From Salinimicrobium gaetbulicola (GTDB taxonomy: Bacteria; Bacteroidota; Bacteroidia; Flavobacteriales; Flavobacteriaceae), in assembly GCF_042676025.1 (NCBI RefSeq), contig NZ_JBHTJP010000032.1, forward strand, positions 1,116,001 to 1,180,000: DNA of 64,000 nt, given 5' to 3'. Below, one piece after another: positions 35,989 to 44,680 of this stretch; within the stretch, counting starts at the first letter, position 1, and every line of letters starts with the position of its first letter. The position numbers were made by a program, and so were the translations under genes. The notes below the pieces were generated by a model, which made no database searches, was not told the DNA's origin, and saw only the letters and a list, made by a program, of their open reading frames with translations.

Positions 35989-37029
35989 CTATGATTTATT
36001 GGCCAATTGTCCGCAGGCTGCATCGATATCCTTACCACGAGAGCGGCGTACGGTAACGGTTATTCCGTTTCGCTCCAACTCTCTCACATACAAATCTGTA
36101 GTTTCTGCAGGCGCTTGTTTGAAATGATCATCTCCAATTGGATTGTATTCAATCAAATTGACCTTACACGGCACATATTTAGCGAATCTCACAAGGGCTT
36201 CAACATCCTTTCTGCGATCATTAATGCCTTTCCAAACCACATATTCATACGTGATACGACTTTTGGTCTTAGCATACCAGTATTCTAAAGCTTCCCGAAG
36301 ATCTTCTAATGGGAAGGTCGCGTTAAATGGCATTATGGAAGTTCTTACTTCGTCAATGGCTGAATGCAGAGAGACGGCAAGTTTGAATTTCACCTCCTCA
36401 TCGGCCATCCTTTTTATCATTTTAGGCACCCCCGACGTGGAAACAGTAATTCGCTTCGGAGACATTCCCAGTCCCTCCTTGGAAGTGATCTTTTCAATGG
36501 CTTTCAAAACATTGTTGTAGTTCATGAGGGGCTCACCCATTCCCATGAATACAATATTTGAAAGTGGTTTATCAAAATACAGACGGCTTTCATTATCAAT
36601 AGCCACGACCTGGTCATAGATCTCATCAGGATTCAGATTACGCATACGCTTCAGCTTCGCGGTAGCGCAAAACTTACAATCCAGACTGCATCCTACCTGC
36701 GAGGAAACACATGCGGTAGTACGCTTAGGTGTTGGAATTAAAACCGATTCCACAGTAAGATCATCATGCAGTTTTACCGCATTCTTGATTGTTCCGTCAC
36801 TACTACGTTGCATCTGATCGACCCGGATATGGTTGATCACAAAATTATCATCCAGCATTTGACGGGTCTCTTTTGAAATATTGGTCATATCCTCAAAAGA
36901 ATGCGCTCCTTTTCCCCATAACCATTCATAAACCTGAGTTCCACGGAAGGATTTATCCCCGTTTTTCACGAAGAATTCCTGAAGTTGCTCTTTAGTTAAT
37001 GCCCGTATGTCTTTCTTTCCGTTTTTCAC
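35989..37029 (-). CDS. rlmN: 23S rRNA/tRNA adenine-C2 methyltransferase
   Basis: Radical-SAM enzyme methylating C2 of A2503 in 23S rRNA and A37 in some tRNAs. The [4Fe-4S] motif CSLDCKFCAT is present with GMGEPLMNYNNVL, and the C-terminal methyl-carrying Cys appears in DAACGQL. 346 residues. The start is GTG at 37027-37029; no ATG is near. Because the -7 promoter element ends only five bases upstream, the mRNA may be leaderless. Confidence 0.96.
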   Translation of the reverse strand: MKNGKKDIRALTKEQLQEFFVKNGDKSFRGTQVYEWLWGKGAHSFEDMTNISKETRQMLDDNFVINHIRVDQMQRSSDGTIKNAVKLHDDLTVESVLIPTPKRTTACVSSQVGCSLDCKFCATAKLKRMRNLNPDEIYDQVVAIDNESRLYFDKPLSNIVFMGMGEPLMNYNNVLKAIEKITSKEGLGMSPKRITVSTSGVPKMIKRMADEEVKFKLAVSLHSAIDEVRTSIMPFNATFPLEDLREALEYWYAKTKSRITYEYVVWKGINDRRKDVEALVRFAKYVPCKVNLIEYNPIGDDHFKQAPAETTDLYVRELERNGITVTVRRSRGKDIDAACGQLANKS

Positions 37030-37033
37030 GCTG

Positions 37034-37041
37034 CAAAAGTA
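37034..37041 (-). promoter_or_regulatory. -7 element of rlmN, directly abutting the start codon
   Basis: TACTTTTG on the minus strand matches TAnnTTTG. The GTG start is at 37029, so transcription should begin at or within a few bases of it. Confidence 0.55.
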
Positions 37042-37116
37042 GTAAAGTAAATCTGATCTAAAATAGAAGTATTAAATAGTTTTTTGAAAATCAATCGGTT
37101 AAGTGACTTTCAAAAA

Positions 37117-37163
37117 TTTAGCCACGAATCCATAAATAGATTATTTACGGCCCCGTGGCTAAA
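37117..37163 (-). terminator. Terminator of queA (long-loop hairpin)
   Basis: A perfect 9-bp stem TTAGCCACG/CGTGGCTAA, with about 27 bases in the loop, is followed on the minus strand by AATTTTTG. It lies 20 bases after the queA stop codon. Confidence 0.65.
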
Positions 37164-37183
37164 AAAAAGTATAATCTGTTCAA

Positions 37184-38233
37184 TTACAGGATCAACATTG
37201 CATCCCCGTAAGTATAGAACTTGTATTTCTCTTTAACAGCTTCGGCATACGCCTTCTTCATGAAATCATGTCCTGCAAATGCAGAAACCATCATCAATAA
37301 AGTAGATTTTGGAGTATGGAAGTTAGTGATCATACAGTTCGCTATACTGAAATCGTAAGGAGGAAAGATGAATTTGTTCGTCCATCCGCTGAATTCATTC
37401 AAGGTTTTATTTGAAGAAACAGAACTTTCAAGAGACCTCATCACGGTGGTACCTACGGCACACACTTTTCTCTTTTCAGAGATTGCTTTATTGATCGTAT
37501 CAACAGCCGGCTTTTCAATAAAGGCTTCTTCACTGTCCATTTTATGCTTGGAAAGGTCTTCCACCTCAACAGGGCTAAAAGTTCCCAATCCTACGTGAAG
37601 TGTCACTTCAGCGAAATCAATTCCTTTGATCTCCAGTCTCTTCAAAAGGTGTTTTGAAAAGTGAAGTCCGGCAGTAGGTGCTGCTACAGCGCCTTCCTGC
37701 TTTGCATAGATGGTTTGGTATCTCTCCTGATCTTCAGGCTGAACCTCTCTTTTTATATACTTCGGAAGCGGAGTTTCCCCAAGCTCAGTAAGCTTGTTTC
37801 TGAATTCTTCGTAAGAACCATCATAAAGGAAACGCAATGTTCTTCCTCTTGAAGTCGTGTTATCGATCACTTCGGCCACCAAACTTTCGTCATCTCCAAA
37901 GTAAAGTTTGTTACCGATTCTTATTTTTCTGGCAGGATCGACCAGTACATCCCATAAACGGGTTTCGGCATTTAATTCTCTCAACAAGAACACTTCGATA
38001 CGAGCACCTGTCTTTTCCTTATTTCCGAAGAGACGGGCAGGAAAAACCTTGGTATTGTTCAACACCATCACATCATGCGGTTCAAAATAATCGATAAGGT
38101 CTTTGAATTGCTTATGCTCAATAGTTTGATCTTTCCGGTTCAACACCATTAAACGAGCTTCGTCGCGGTGTTCTGATGGATATTCAGCCAACAGTTCTGG
38201 CGGAAGATCAAAGTTGAAGTGTGATAATTTCAT
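37184..38233 (-). CDS. queA: tRNA preQ1(34) S-adenosylmethionine ribosyltransferase-isomerase
   Basis: Transfers the ribosyl part of SAM to preQ1 at tRNA position 34, forming epoxyqueuosine. Motifs: FNFDLPPELLAEYP at the N-terminus, VLNNTKVFPARL, GAVAAPTAGLHFSK and TNFHTPKSTLLM. I start at the ATG at 38231-38233 (MKLSHF). A longer frame opens at 38266, but those codons overlap the promoter -7 box at 38264-38271 and the extra residues are not family-like; MGMKLSHF from 38239 is a second possibility. About 349 residues, normal. Confidence 0.95.
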   Translation of the reverse strand: MKLSHFNFDLPPELLAEYPSEHRDEARLMVLNRKDQTIEHKQFKDLIDYFEPHDVMVLNNTKVFPARLFGNKEKTGARIEVFLLRELNAETRLWDVLVDPARKIRIGNKLYFGDDESLVAEVIDNTTSRGRTLRFLYDGSYEEFRNKLTELGETPLPKYIKREVQPEDQERYQTIYAKQEGAVAAPTAGLHFSKHLLKRLEIKGIDFAEVTLHVGLGTFSPVEVEDLSKHKMDSEEAFIEKPAVDTINKAISEKRKVCAVGTTVMRSLESSVSSNKTLNEFSGWTNKFIFPPYDFSIANCMITNFHTPKSTLLMMVSAFAGHDFMKKAYAEAVKEKYKFYTYGDAMLIL

Positions 38234-38263
38234 TCCCATATGTAAGATAAATTTTAAGAGCTG

Positions 38264-38271
38264 CAAATATA
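38264..38271 (-). promoter_or_regulatory. -7 promoter element of queA
   Basis: TATATTTG on the minus strand, preceded by a GGTTG; about 30 bases before the chosen ATG. It decides against the upstream in-frame start at 38266. Confidence 0.6.
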
Positions 38272-38364
38272 CAACCTGGAGATAGGGGTTGTCAAGTAAT
38301 TACAGCTTTATTTAAAAAAACTATTAATCCACGCAGGTTTTAGCGCTTAAATATTAGAAGATTT

Positions 38365-39597
38365 TCAGCCTTTTGAAATATTTATTACAGAAAAGCCCAG
38401 GTTTTCGAGATCATTCCAGAACCCCGGAAATGATTTCGATACCACTTCTGCTTCTTCTATTTCCAAAGGTACTTTTAAAGCCAGTGGAGCAAAAGCAAGC
38501 GCCATGCGGTGGTCTTTATAAGTCGCAATTTTTATACCAGCTTTGAGATTTTCAACTGGTATCAAATGAAGAGAATCTGCGGTAATATCAACTTGTCCTC
38601 CCAGTTTTTCTATTTCTGTCTTAAGGGCCTGCAATCGGTCAGTTTCCTTGATCCTTAAGGTATGCAAACCGGTAAGGTCACATTTTATCCCCAACCCTAG
38701 ACAGGTAACCGCTATAGTCTGGGCAAGATCTGGCGAATTGGAAAGATCGAGTACCAGGTTACGAGGTCTTTTAAAATCACATTTTTTGAGGTGAAGTATG
38801 TCATTCTCATAAATGGTCTGCACTCCCAACTGCTTGTAGATCCCGGCAACCACCTGGTCGCCCTGATAACTATCTTCCTTATAACTACTAATGGTGACGG
38901 TGGCCTCTTCACTCAAAGCAACCAGACTGTAGAAATAAGAAGCCGAACTCCAGTCAGATTCTATCAGGACCTCTTTCTGCGGAATATTTCCGGCAGGCTC
39001 AATAACGATCCTGTCATTTTCAAAGCTGCCATTAATACCACAATCTGAAAGAAACCTCAAGGTCATTTCAATATAAGGCACCGAAGTCACCTTCCCGTCA
39101 AGATTGATCTGAAGGCCATGTGGTAAAGATGGAGCGATCAACATCAAGGCAGAAATATACTGACTGCTGATATTGGACTGAACCGTAACTTCGCTTTTCT
39201 GAAGTTTTTGTCCGACTATTTTTAGCGGTGGAAAACCTTCATTTTTCAAATACTGAATGTCAGCTCCCAACTGTCTTAAAGCCTCTACCAGGATCTTCAC
39301 AGGGCGTTCCTGCATACGCTCACTTCCGGTAAGTACCACTTCCCTACCTTCTTTGGTGGCGAAATATGCCGTAAGAAAACGCATAGCCGTACCCGCGTGA
39401 TGAATGTCAATGACCTCTTCCTTTGAAGCCAGCGCACTTTGTAGTACCCTGGTATCATCACTATTGGAAAGATTAGCCAGCTTTATCTGCGGAAAAAGCG
39501 CCTGCAAGATCAGCAGCCGATTAGATTCACTTTTGGAGCCGGTAACCTTAACTGCTCCTGAAAAAGCTTCCGAAGAAAAAGACAGTTGAACGTTCAT
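38365..39597 (-). CDS. aroA: 3-phosphoshikimate 1-carboxyvinyltransferase (EPSP synthase)
   Basis: Sixth step of the shikimate pathway: joins PEP to shikimate-3-phosphate. Visible motifs are VTGSKSESNRLLIL (residues 18-31), HAGTAMRFLTAYF (about 70), KETDRLQALKTE and YKDHRMALAFAPL. The family LFLGNAGTA signature is represented only by the HAGTAMR form common in Bacteroidota. 410 residues. Last gene of a possible leftward run behind the MazG-like and membrane protein genes (gaps of 2-6 bases). Confidence 0.95.
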   Translation of the reverse strand: MNVQLSFSSEAFSGAVKVTGSKSESNRLLILQALFPQIKLANLSNSDDTRVLQSALASKEEVIDIHHAGTAMRFLTAYFATKEGREVVLTGSERMQERPVKILVEALRQLGADIQYLKNEGFPPLKIVGQKLQKSEVTVQSNISSQYISALMLIAPSLPHGLQINLDGKVTSVPYIEMTLRFLSDCGINGSFENDRIVIEPAGNIPQKEVLIESDWSSASYFYSLVALSEEATVTISSYKEDSYQGDQVVAGIYKQLGVQTIYENDILHLKKCDFKRPRNLVLDLSNSPDLAQTIAVTCLGLGIKCDLTGLHTLRIKETDRLQALKTEIEKLGGQVDITADSLHLIPVENLKAGIKIATYKDHRMALAFAPLALKVPLEIEEAEVVSKSFPGFWNDLENLGFSVINISKG

Positions 39598-39602
39598 GAA
39601 AA

Positions 39603-39863
39603 TTATTGAGTTTTAAAGTTCTTCCTGCGACTGGTCATGTAAATAGCATATACCAAACTGATCGCCGCTTTGATCAAAAAGTAGTTTACCCATTTCCCGT
39701 TTGCAAATTCATCGTCGTAGATAACCGAAAAATCACCAGAAATGATCTGACTAAAGTGTGAAATAAGCAGTGAGATCCCCACGAATATTACAAAGAAAAC
39801 GAGGGCTAATTGTAGAACCTTTACCCAGAAATCGGGGTTTTTAAAATTGTCGAAAATGCGCAT
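39603..39863 (-). CDS. Small two-helix membrane protein
   Basis: I do not recognise a named family. 86 residues with two hydrophobic segments (about 13-34, LQLALVFFVIFVGISLLIS, and about 60-76, FLIKAAISLVYAIYM), a polar loop and a basic C-terminus SRRKNF. It is two bases after the MazG-like gene and five before aroA, so it is almost certainly translated in the same run. Confidence 0.75.
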   Translation of the reverse strand: MRIFDNFKNPDFWVKVLQLALVFFVIFVGISLLISHFSQIISGDFSVIYDDEFANGKWVNYFLIKAAISLVYAIYMTSRRKNFKTQ

Positions 39864-39865
39864 TC

Positions 39866-40192
39866 TTATTGTAATTTTTCATTGTTTTTATGTCTGTCCT
39901 TATCTCTTTTCGTCTTAAGGTCCAGTTTTTTATCAAAAGCTTCCTGTAGATTTATCCCGGTCTGGTTTGCCAGGCAAAGCACCACAAATATCACATCTGC
40001 CAGCTCTTCCCCAAGGTCTTTCGTCTTATCGCTTTCCTTCTCGCTTTGCTCTCCATAGCGGCGGGCAATGATCCTGGCCACCTCCCCTACTTCTTCGGTA
40101 AGCTGGGCCATGTTGGTGAGCTCGTTGAAATAACGAACGCCGTGTTCCTTGATCCAATCGTCAACTGCAACCTGAGCGTCTTGTATGTTCAT
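39866..40192 (-). CDS. MazG-like nucleotide pyrophosphohydrolase
   Basis: 108 residues forming one all-alpha MazG domain. The metal-binding acidic residues occur in LTEEVGEVARIIARRYG and DLGEELADVIFVVLCLAN, i.e. the ExxE...ExxD pattern. Such enzymes hydrolyse (d)NTPs to monophosphates and pyrophosphate, cleaning aberrant nucleotides. The exact substrate is unknown. Spaced 3 bases from each neighbour. Confidence 0.9.
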   Translation of the reverse strand: MNIQDAQVAVDDWIKEHGVRYFNELTNMAQLTEEVGEVARIIARRYGEQSEKESDKTKDLGEELADVIFVVLCLANQTGINLQEAFDKKLDLKTKRDKDRHKNNEKLQ

Positions 40193-40195
40193 GAT

Positions 40196-42217
40196 TTAAA
40201 TTTTCTTCAAAACTATAGTTTCTGATTGTTTTTCAAGCATCATAGAATAAAATTCCTTTAAATTTTGATAATCCTGAGGTGTAAAAACCGTTTGAGTCAT
40301 ATCAAATTGTGATTCTATTCTCAAAAAATTCCCATTTTGGCTCGGCAGATATTTATATATCAAGGCACCATCTTTAAAATTCAAAATTTTTGGTTCTGGT
40401 AAAAATTCCACTTCATACCCATTTGGAATCAAAATATTAATAGTATTACTTTCTATTTTAGGAAAGTTAAAAAATATGGGGTGCTCCCTTTTACTAGATT
40501 TAAAAGGATTTTCCTTTAATGCAGTAAATAATAAAGGTTGAAAATAAATTTTTTCATTAATTCTGTCTACAGCATTTTTAAGCTCAAAAGAAAAAGCTTC
40601 TTTTATTTCTTCTCCAATAAGTTCCTCATTTTGTTTTTTAAGGTCTGAAATGACAATGTTCCCTTTATCTTTTTCTAGGATTTTTATGTATTCTTCAATA
40701 TTTAAGGGGGAAAAATTATCTCTAAACGATTTTGCCTCTAAACCACTATATACTTTCACGCTCTTACCCGCTAAACTTAAATCCTCATTAAATTTAAAAT
40801 TCACAGTTCCAAGGTTTTGAGCTTTATAACGAGGCATCAGGTTAACCCAATCAGAACTCCCATCTTTTCTTATAAGTCTTCCCTGCCAGTTTCGAGCCCT
40901 GTATGGGATTTCTCCAAATCCCAGATTTGGATCTGATCCGTCCAAAAGAACGATCTCTCCATTTAGGTGAGCAGCGACTATTAAATAATTATAACCTGTA
41001 CGTGTCGGGAATAATGGGATTCCGTTATCTACTGTGCTTACTAACACAGGCTCTGCTGTAATTCCAGCATAATTCAACATTGAAGTTAAAATTAGGTTTA
41101 TATCTCCAATATTACCACGTTCCTCTTTATATGCTTTTTTTACGCCATGCTCTGAGATAAATCCTAAGTAATTGTTCCATTTTACCTTATTTCGAACAAA
41201 ATTATAAATCGTTTCCGCCTTTGCAGAATTACCACCTACTCCGCTCAATAAATCATCAATATCTTTTTCAAAAAAACCAGTACTATTTAATTCCTTCTCT
41301 AATCCTGCATCCTTATATATATTTTTTGCTACTTCCTCCCAAGTACCGGCGTAATTTTCATAGAGCGAATTGGGGAACTTTGTGTAAATAAGCTCCCACA
41401 TTATAAATGCAGCATAATTATTTATATAATCTACAAATTCTTCCTTATTTAAGGCCGGAACATCTTGAGTGTAAATAGAATATAAATTTTCTGAATATTC
41501 CAATTTTGTAGTTCTGGCAGTGGTTTGAACTACATGCCACCCTGAACCAGTGCTTCGAACCTGTTTAGTAAAAGTATGACTCTTCAGATCTTTTTCTGTT
41601 TTAACCGAGAACATTAAAGGAGATCTAGGATTAAAATGATATTTAAATCCAAAATATTCAGGTATTTTAAATTCAACCTCCAGCTTATTAATGGGAATAG
41701 TGTATTGCAGTGGGGAATAATCTATAGATGTAATAAAGGGAGATCTCAACTCATAAGAATATTCTATCACACAACCTTCGGTAATCGAAGGCATAGTAAA
41801 CTTTGTTTTTAACTTAAAAAAGGAAGTTTCTTCTTCAAATATCCCATTTTTACGAAGTTTATCTTCTTTCACCTTTCCATCAATTAGGTTATAGGTGTAA
41901 CCTTTTAAATTAGAGATTGATTCGCGGTCCTGATTATTCTTATAGTATGATATTTCTTTTGTTGCCCAATCAAATCCATTCTTATTATAAATCTTAATCC
42001 TTTCATGGACTTGTGTAACTACCGTAAAGCCTAATTTATCGCTAAATTCGTAACTTGTCTTCTGGCTCCTATACAACACTACGGCATCAACCTCTTTATT
42101 TAATGGGTGTTCGGTTTCCTCGAGTTCTTCTATAGAAACTTTTCCAAACTTAAAATTTTGAGCCTCGATAATAGAACTCATAAAAACTGTTAGAATTAAA
42201 AGGTAGAATTTTGACAT
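40196..42217 (-). CDS. DUF3857 protein with inactive transglutaminase-like domain
   Basis: 673 residues, exported (signal peptide ending near IIEAQ). The N-terminal half is a DUF3857 beta domain (VVTQVHERIKIYNKNG), the middle a transglutaminase-like fold (AETIYNFVRNKVKWNNYLG), then a C-terminal beta domain. The catalytic Cys motif GDC is replaced by GDI (Ile373), so no protease or transglutaminase chemistry is expected. Immediately downstream of a paralogue that keeps the Cys. Codons are visibly more AT-rich than those of aroA or rsgA nearby. Function unknown; such proteins are probably envelope-associated. Confidence 0.85.
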   Translation of the reverse strand: MSKFYLLILTVFMSSIIEAQNFKFGKVSIEELEETEHPLNKEVDAVVLYRSQKTSYEFSDKLGFTVVTQVHERIKIYNKNGFDWATKEISYYKNNQDRESISNLKGYTYNLIDGKVKEDKLRKNGIFEEETSFFKLKTKFTMPSITEGCVIEYSYELRSPFITSIDYSPLQYTIPINKLEVEFKIPEYFGFKYHFNPRSPLMFSVKTEKDLKSHTFTKQVRSTGSGWHVVQTTARTTKLEYSENLYSIYTQDVPALNKEEFVDYINNYAAFIMWELIYTKFPNSLYENYAGTWEEVAKNIYKDAGLEKELNSTGFFEKDIDDLLSGVGGNSAKAETIYNFVRNKVKWNNYLGFISEHGVKKAYKEERGNIGDINLILTSMLNYAGITAEPVLVSTVDNGIPLFPTRTGYNYLIVAAHLNGEIVLLDGSDPNLGFGEIPYRARNWQGRLIRKDGSSDWVNLMPRYKAQNLGTVNFKFNEDLSLAGKSVKVYSGLEAKSFRDNFSPLNIEEYIKILEKDKGNIVISDLKKQNEELIGEEIKEAFSFELKNAVDRINEKIYFQPLLFTALKENPFKSSKREHPIFFNFPKIESNTINILIPNGYEVEFLPEPKILNFKDGALIYKYLPSQNGNFLRIESQFDMTQTVFTPQDYQNLKEFYSMMLEKQSETIVLKKI

Positions 42218-42228
42218 TGGAGGGAGTT

Positions 42229-44145
42229 TTAATTAATATTATCAATCACTATTTTAGGGTTGCATTGAGATTTCACCTTATTAATAAAATCTCTAAACTC
42301 TTTATATTTAACTGCAGGCCATAAACCTGGATTCAATTTAAAGTTTCGTTTAACAATTATAGCTAGAGCCTCACCCTTTTCCTCCAAACTCACTTCAATC
42401 TGAAAGAAACCATATTCATTCTTTAGATCAACATTGTCAGGAAGAGTCTCAATAGGTGTCGTTATAGGCAAGAAAAAAGTAAATTGATCTTGTATGTTTA
42501 TTCCTCTTTCGAGTTCAAATGGAAATTTTCTATCCGAAGAACGTGGTAGATCAAGAATTGGTAATTTTGTAAATCCTAATGGAAGAATGAAACTATTGCC
42601 AATTTTGGTCGTATATCTTTCTCCTTTAAGATATAATGTTTCTGAAAATTTCGGGGTTCTTCTATCATTCACATGGATCATCTCATCCACCTGTAGCCCT
42701 CTCAAATGAGCAAATTCCTCCTTATAATACAGTTCCTTCTCATCTTCATCAAGGCTTTCAATCTGATAAATCTTTCCATATTGAGCTCCAAATCTCTCTC
42801 TTTCAAGTTGGGCCTTAAACCCACCTATTTCATCAATATAAATTACTGCTTTAGTTCCTCTTAAATTATTAGCTACTCCATATTCTTTAGTTTTCACTAT
42901 CTCCCCACCTTCCTGACTAATAATTAAAACCTTTCTATTATCTGTAAAGCCCGCTATATAATTAATTGGTGTGGACTGACTGGTGCACTCCAGCCAAATA
43001 TTTTCATCTTCCAAAGGAACCTGTAGGATCACATGATTCCCTTCCATAGACGCAAAATTTTCATCAATATCTTTCATGTGATTACCCCCATAAACTACGG
43101 CATAATTTGACGGTATATTCTGACTGTTTAACAGGGCTCGTGTATAATTGGTCAAAGCTTTACAATCTCCATACTTTACTTGATCCACCTCCATCGCAGA
43201 CATAGGTTCCCAGCCTCCAATCCCTAACTGCACACTCACATAACGGGTGTTCTCCTGAACATAGTTATATATCAGCTGAATTTTTTCACGAATATCAGAG
43301 CTTTTAGAAGTTAGATTTGCAACCTCATTTTTTGTGCTTTCAGGTAATTCCAATTTATTTTTCAGCAGATTATCATATTGCCATTTTCCCAACTCCTTCC
43401 AATTGGCCGCTTCTCCGACAACTCCTACCAAAGAAAATTGATTCAAGGCGACCTTTACCCATGGAACAAAATTTTTAAGATCTGGACCGAGTTTTTCGAA
43501 CTTATAGGCTGGTAAATTTTTGATCACATATTCAAGTTCATGTTTTGATGTGACCTTTTTGATATTATGAGAAGAAAAGTTCCTTTCTGAAAATCGAATT
43601 GGGATTTGGGATGGATTTTTCAATATATATGATGACCTCTCGACACTCATAGAATAAGATTTTACAGGCCTCCAATCTCTCACAAAAATAGTGCTCCCTT
43701 CCCTCACTTCACTTTCATATTGTATAGTATAAGGATAGTCTTTGGGGGAATATTCAATAAAACTTATCCGGGCATCAGAAATTAAGGTACCTTCAGTAAC
43801 ATAACTTCTATCTTGAAAATCACTTTTCTTAAAACGCTTGATTTCTTTCCCGAAGCTGTCAAATATTATGGCGTGTTGCTTTTTTACCTTGCTATCCTCA
43901 TCATAAATTTCCCCCGCCCAAATTAATTTTTCACCCAATTCATTTAGAACAGTTATCGTTCGAGATTTTTTAATAACCATTTTATCAATAGCCAAAACCT
44001 CAATTTCAATATCTTCATTTCGCACTACCGCGTTCGCATTTTCTAGAAGAGAATAATCTATTGAGGAAACAGGATAAGAAATCTCCTGGGCGGTTAGTAG
44101 GGAAGTATAGAACCCAAGGAGAACGAAGGAGAAAAATTTCCGCAT
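42229..44145 (-). CDS. DUF3857/transglutaminase-like exported protein
   Basis: 638 residues with signal peptide (ending near LLTAQ). DUF3857 domain (about 40-220), transglutaminase-like domain (about 280-380) with Cys328 in KYGDCKALTN and the His in YGGNHMKD, then a C-terminal beta domain. The catalytic Cys is therefore present. Reaction and substrate are unknown. It is 11 bases upstream of a Cys-less paralogue and 82 bases after dtd, behind an AT-rich inverted repeat. Codon use is AT-rich relative to the flanking aromatic operon. Confidence 0.87.
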   Translation of the reverse strand: MRKFFSFVLLGFYTSLLTAQEISYPVSSIDYSLLENANAVVRNEDIEIEVLAIDKMVIKKSRTITVLNELGEKLIWAGEIYDEDSKVKKQHAIIFDSFGKEIKRFKKSDFQDRSYVTEGTLISDARISFIEYSPKDYPYTIQYESEVREGSTIFVRDWRPVKSYSMSVERSSYILKNPSQIPIRFSERNFSSHNIKKVTSKHELEYVIKNLPAYKFEKLGPDLKNFVPWVKVALNQFSLVGVVGEAANWKELGKWQYDNLLKNKLELPESTKNEVANLTSKSSDIREKIQLIYNYVQENTRYVSVQLGIGGWEPMSAMEVDQVKYGDCKALTNYTRALLNSQNIPSNYAVVYGGNHMKDIDENFASMEGNHVILQVPLEDENIWLECTSQSTPINYIAGFTDNRKVLIISQEGGEIVKTKEYGVANNLRGTKAVIYIDEIGGFKAQLERERFGAQYGKIYQIESLDEDEKELYYKEEFAHLRGLQVDEMIHVNDRRTPKFSETLYLKGERYTTKIGNSFILPLGFTKLPILDLPRSSDRKFPFELERGINIQDQFTFFLPITTPIETLPDNVDLKNEYGFFQIEVSLEEKGEALAIIVKRNFKLNPGLWPAVKYKEFRDFINKVKSQCNPKIVIDNIN

Positions 44146-44192
44146 CGTTCAAGATGAAAAGGTTAAGGTTATAAATTTAGAAAATTTTAACC

Positions 44193-44219
44193 ATATTTTT
44201 CTGACAATCAGAAAAATAT
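44193..44219 (-). terminator. Possible terminator after dtd (12-bp inverted repeat)
   Basis: A perfect inverted repeat ATATTTTTCTGA/TCAGAAAAATAT with a 3-base loop lies 9 bases after the dtd stop. It lacks a clear T tract, so it may only be a weak terminator or an mRNA 3' end stabiliser. Confidence 0.45.
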
Positions 44220-44227
44220 TTTACTTT

Positions 44228-44680
44228 TTACTCCCTGTTCTTAGAATCAACCAGAATGGTCACAGGCCCGTCATTTAAAAGGGCCACTTTCATATCGGCT
44301 CCAAATTCTCCCGTGCCTACCGGCTTTCCAAGTTCCTTTTCGAGCCTTTCCACGAATTTTTCATATAACGGAACGGCTTTATCGGGTCCCGCAGCTTTGA
44401 TGTAACTTGGGCGGTTGCCCTTTTTGGTGCTTGCGTGCAAGGTAAACTGACTAACTACCAGGGCTTCGCCATCGACCTGCAATAAGGATTCATTCATTAC
44501 TCCGTTAGCATCGTTGAAAATGCGCATTTTGGAGATCTTTCCGCAGAGCCAGTCAATGTCTTCCTGGGAATCTTCGGCCTCAATACCTAAGAGTATCAAT
44601 ATGCCGCGACCTATTCGTGATTTTACATTTCCGTTTATTGTTACAGATGCTTCAGAAACTCTTTGCAACACTACTCTCAT
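44228..44680 (-). CDS. dtd: D-aminoacyl-tRNA deacylase
   Basis: Removes D-amino acids (originally D-Tyr) and misattached Gly from tRNA. N-terminal MRVVLQRVSEASVTI, the catalytic-region SQFTLHASTKKGNRPSY and the terminal Gly-cis-Pro-like NDGPVTILVDS are all canonical. 150 residues. It overlaps rsgA by 4 bases, so it is carried in the same leftward transcript as the Phe/Tyr biosynthetic genes. Confidence 0.96.
   Translation of the reverse strand: MRVVLQRVSEASVTINGNVKSRIGRGILILLGIEAEDSQEDIDWLCGKISKMRIFNDANGVMNESLLQVDGEALVVSQFTLHASTKKGNRPSYIKAAGPDKAVPLYEKFVERLEKELGKPVGTGEFGADMKVALLNDGPVTILVDSKNRE

Noticed and set aside
38234..38266. Upstream start for queA (11 extra residues)
   Set aside because: Its codons overlap the TATATTTG promoter box and the extra residues are not part of the QueA family.
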